Of a stretch of 64,000 bases of DNA, positions 60,964 through 64,000 are shown in pieces. Numbering within the stretch: position 1 is the stretch's first letter; every line of letters starts with the position of its first letter. The DNA is from Tillus elongatus (Eukaryota; Arthropoda; Insecta; Coleoptera; Cleridae). The notes under the pieces were generated by a model, which worked only from the letters and a program-made list of their open reading frames with translations, ran no database searches and was not told where the DNA came from. The stretch spans positions 60,270,288 to 60,334,287 of the forward strand of contig OZ023270.1 in NCBI GenBank assembly GCA_964006375.1, given 5' to 3'. The position numbers and the translations under genes are program-made.

Positions 60964-63484
60964 CAGGGTTTTTTACGATAGCTGTGCATTAGAAGTTTAT
61001 GAAGTTCCCTGATGTCCTAAATTTTGAAATTTTGGCAGAGGTCACAATTCGTAATTGTTTTTTATTCTCAAATATTTCCAAGGTACACCACTTCCGGTTA
61101 GACTGGAAGTAGTCATCAACTTTGCTAATTTAAATAGAATGCCCTATTTTTTATTGCATATTCGAATTCGACATAAAATTCTGTGAACATTTATATTAGA
61201 CTTTCCTATACCTATCTTTAAGTGTTCCAAAGATATTGTGATTTCTCTGTATTTCGGTGATTTTGCAACCTTATTTATAATAATTTGTATTTCACTTGTT
61301 TTTAAAGATAAAAAGCTAAAATTTAGAATTTCGTAACTTGTGGGAAGGAGCTTTCATATTGTGTGCCTTAAGTTACATGTGTCATACAGAGTATTCTAAA
61401 TTTAGTTACTAACTTAGACATATTCAACGTGGTAATAGTATTTTTTTTTTCAAATAGAACACCCTGTATATTATGAAAAATGCGAGTTCTAAATTTAATT
61501 CTACACCGGTTTGAAATGAGTTTTTCTATACCTATCTTCAATATGTTGCTTGTTATTAGCATTTTTAGGTAACAACCTCCTCTTCTAAAGAGTACACGTT
61601 AGACTACACAACAAATGCAGCTGTGATTGTCAGTCAGATAACAAAAGTGATATGATTTCATAAAAATATTTAATGTAATTATTTAAAAAAGAAATTAAAA
61701 ACAAATATTAGCAATAAACAAAAAACTGAACAAAGACAAATTAAAAAAGTCAATTCAAATTTAAATGCTACGATCACTATAAATGTTCTATGTGAAAAAT
61801 TCTACGGTTCATCTCATTCGTAGTAGCTCTTTTGATTTCATTTGGATCCAAATCTCTAAAAGCTCTAATTACACGATTTAAAAGATGCTCTCTACTTTGC
61901 ACTGCTGTGTCATACACTTGACCTTTTTATACGCCCCCAGAGATACAAATTGGCAGGCGTTAAATCAGGAGAGCGGGGAGGCCATCTCCAAGGACCGTTG
62001 GGCCTAATCCATCTGTCTTCAACTAATTGCTTCAAGTGCCAGTAAACTTCACCAGTGAAGTGGACAGGCGCGCCCTCTAGCTGATACCAGCAGCTTTGCC
62101 TTATATTTAGTGGTAGCCTTTCCAGAAAATTACGGACAGATCCCCTTAATAGTTCCAAATCCGTTTAAATTTTCTTCGTAAATTTCATAAGAGGCCTTAT
62201 TGTCTATAATAATGCAAAGCACATTAAAACTAAAAATTTGTTTGAAAACGTCCTTCTCTAAATACATTAGGGTTTTCACTTGCCCAAAAATGACTATTTC
62301 TCCTATTCACAATTCCTTCCCTTCTAAATTTCGATTCGTCGGTCCAGATCATTTTAAAGAGAAAATTCTCATCTTGCTGAATATTCAGAAACATGTGTTC
62401 GCAGAAGTCCACTCCATAAATGGTCACCAGGTCGAAGTCCTTGTAGTACTATTTCTGAATATGGGTGCATTTTATGAGATTTCAATATTCTACGCACAGA
62501 TGAACTTGATATTCCCAAAGCTCGAGTAGCTGCAGGTATAGAGCTATGCAAGTAAACTTAAAAATAAGCCAAAACGTTTATGTCATTATCTTCATTTTCA
62601 GTCCTGGCTTTGGATCATGTGTAGTTTTGACACTTCTAGTCAATTTAAATCGTTCCTCTATCCTTGCGAATTTTTCTCTAGTCATTGCCGATAGAGTGGG
62701 ATACCTCTTGTTAAACATCGTGCTTGTTCTGCTTACAGTCCGATTACATTCCTCATGAATATAACATAAATTTAAAATATCCATATTAGAGCACTCTTCA
62801 CTATTCTGCATTTTATTGGCTTATTATTTCTATAACGTGAGTAATACAAACACACTCAGATTAACTTTAAAATATAAATGACGCTTTAGAATTCACGTGT
62901 TGTAAAAATTCTATTTTCTGACAGCCACAGCTGCCTTTATTGTGCAGCGTAATGTAAATTCTCTAGAAAAGGAGTTTGTTACATTAAAAATCTAGTAGCA
63001 AGTTACTCGTAAGAGATAGGTATAGGAAAACTTATATGAAACCGGTGTAGAATTAAATTTAGAACTCGAATTTTTAATAACATACAGGCTGCACCGTTTA
63101 AAAAAAGAAATGACTTTAGTAACATTGAATATGTGTAAGTTGGTTTTTAAATTTAAAATACTCTGTATGAGTGTTATAAATAAGTATATAAGTTCCGCAA
63201 AATTTTAAAAAATCAAAAGGTCTATGAAATAGTTGAAGATAGGGATAGGAAAGCCTAATATAAATCTTCACAAAATTTTATAGAGAATTCGAATATCCTA
63301 TAAAAAATAGGGCATTCTATTTAAATTAGCAAAGTTGATGACTACTTCCGGTCTAACTGGAAGTTATGTGACCTTGAAAATATTTTAAAATAAAAGACAA
63401 TTGTGACCGCTGCCAAAATTTCAAAATTTATGATATCAGGGAACTTAATAAACTTCTAATGCACGGCTATCGTGAAAAACCTTG
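60964..63484. mobile_element. Long-TIR mariner-like element, concentric inverted repeats
   Basis: Ends CAGGGTTTTTTACGATAGCT (60964) and its inverted match at 63484, with TA on both sides. Outer arms are about 320 bp. A second, inner set of ends lies at TA positions 61387 (CAGAGTATTCT) and 63165 (inverted), and a third 'accctgtatatta' block lies further inside. A transposase pseudogene lies at the centre. This is the same layout as the 37889-41558 composite. Confidence 0.8.
61800..62811 (-). pseudogene. Mariner-like transposase, inactive
   Basis: Clearly related to 38566-39587: both start with the 'CSNMDILNLCYIHEECNRTV' and 'SNKELLNLFYFHGECNRVV' type segment. The catalytic part has MIWTDESKFRREG (first Asp), SCWYQLEGAPVHF (second position Glu instead of Asp) and PPRSPDLTPANLYLWG (Asn where the sister copy has Asp before the LWG). 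Several frames (62811-62578, 62551-62369, 62427-62230, 62158-61910). The changes at acidic positions and the frameshifts make it dead. Confidence 0.82.
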
Positions 63485-64000
63485 TATAATATGTATGTAT
63501 GTATGTACCACACCGATAACTCAAATAATAATGGGCCCATTTTAATGAAATTTGACAAATACCTTCATTTTTGGAGAAGTTCGTTAGCCAGGAAAATCGG
63601 ACCAGGTGTTATGGAAAACTCTTTGGAAGAAATTTTTATCTCCAAAAATAACAAAGCTATGGCAACTAAATTTGGCGAGCAGGTTCACAAAGATCGTTAA
63701 GGACTTTTAAGACTTTTAGTTCAATTTTTATAGCAGCTGTTGACGCACTTAAAAACCGTTCCATAGTTAACACAGACGTAGATGTTTTTTCTGTGACTTT
63801 AGAAATGTTTGTTTTCTTCTCTGAAACCAGTTTAATTTTTTTCAGCATCGCTAGGCAAAAGAATTTTCTCTGTAGAAAAGGTATCTATTTCTGTATACAG
63901 ATCAGATTTTGAATGTTTTAAAATTTATTTCATTTATTTGTATAAGCGAATGTTTTTATACAAAATGTTCTTTTAATAGCGAATTTTCTTATAAATAAAT
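63485..64000. repeat. Dispersed repeat with (TATG)n and unassigned sequence
   Basis: A short (GTAT)n at 63490-63507 is followed by the repeat shared with 3150-3260 and 42985-43090 ('gataactcaaa.aataatgggcccattttaatgaaatttg', 'agttcgttagccaggaaaatcggacc'). A 60-residue minus frame at 63666-63848 shows no recognisable domain. Confidence 0.55.

Noticed and set aside
62200..62758. Plus-strand proteins near 62200-62758
   Set aside because: They are shadows of the minus-strand mariner transposase, which has recognisable catalytic blocks.

Overview
The window is animal nuclear DNA, almost certainly from an insect. The evidence is spliced genes with GTAAGT donors, a gustatory-receptor gene, a TTAGG-type repeat, and R1/LOA-, Gypsy-, Penelope-, P-, hAT- and mariner-type elements. 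A beetle would fit the mix, but I cannot assign the order from sequence alone. It is very AT-rich and repeat-dense, and nearly every coding stretch is a decayed mobile element.

Layout. 1-2764: minus-strand non-LTR retrotransposon cut at its 5' side by a (TA)n array. 2748-4440: microsatellites and short repeats. 4440-8719: minus-strand R1/LOA-like retrotransposon (ORF1 remnant, endonuclease, RT, RNase H) next to TTAGG-like repeats. 8720-9540: unrecognised coding remnant. 9541-19552: a 10 kb higher-order array of pieces of host genes: four intronless copies of the ribosome-biogenesis gene RSL24D1, two intronless copies of the Polycomb gene EED (ESC), and about 31 copies of a 177-bp exon-like unit with a conserved splice donor. 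19553-25774: two Gypsy-type elements, one carrying a hAT MITE and the other a tRNA-derived SINE, both with exact target duplications. 26875-28539: P-element-like transposon with matching TIRs, an 8-bp target duplication and one THAP exon. 29531-30165: second SINE copy and a second THAP-like exon. 30532-32295: minus-strand cluster with virus-like features (intact 245-aa ORF with TATA/initiator promoter, a zinc-finger/replication-type pseudogene, a KilA-N domain). 32690-34140: duplicated module rich in YY1-, NRF1- and CRE-like motifs. 34157-34867: SAP-Gag pseudogene. 36640-41558: mariner-like elements, one composite delimited exactly by a nearby empty-site copy.

41918-58451 (plus strand) holds the one convincing host gene: the first four exons of a gustatory receptor, in phase across every junction, with intact reading frames. 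Its introns of about 1.7, 8.8 and 5.2 kb are filled by a two-ORF LINE with an (ATT)n tail, a second antisense LINE, Penelope fragments, a decayed SINE and TA arrays. The last exons are not visible before the window ends. 60140-63484: Penelope remnant and another long-TIR mariner-like element inserted at a (TA)n tract.

Functionally, the receptor gene is the only likely protein-coding host gene, and the 31558-32295 ORF is the best candidate for an expressed gene of foreign origin. The most unusual structure is the host-gene-fragment array at 9541-19552.
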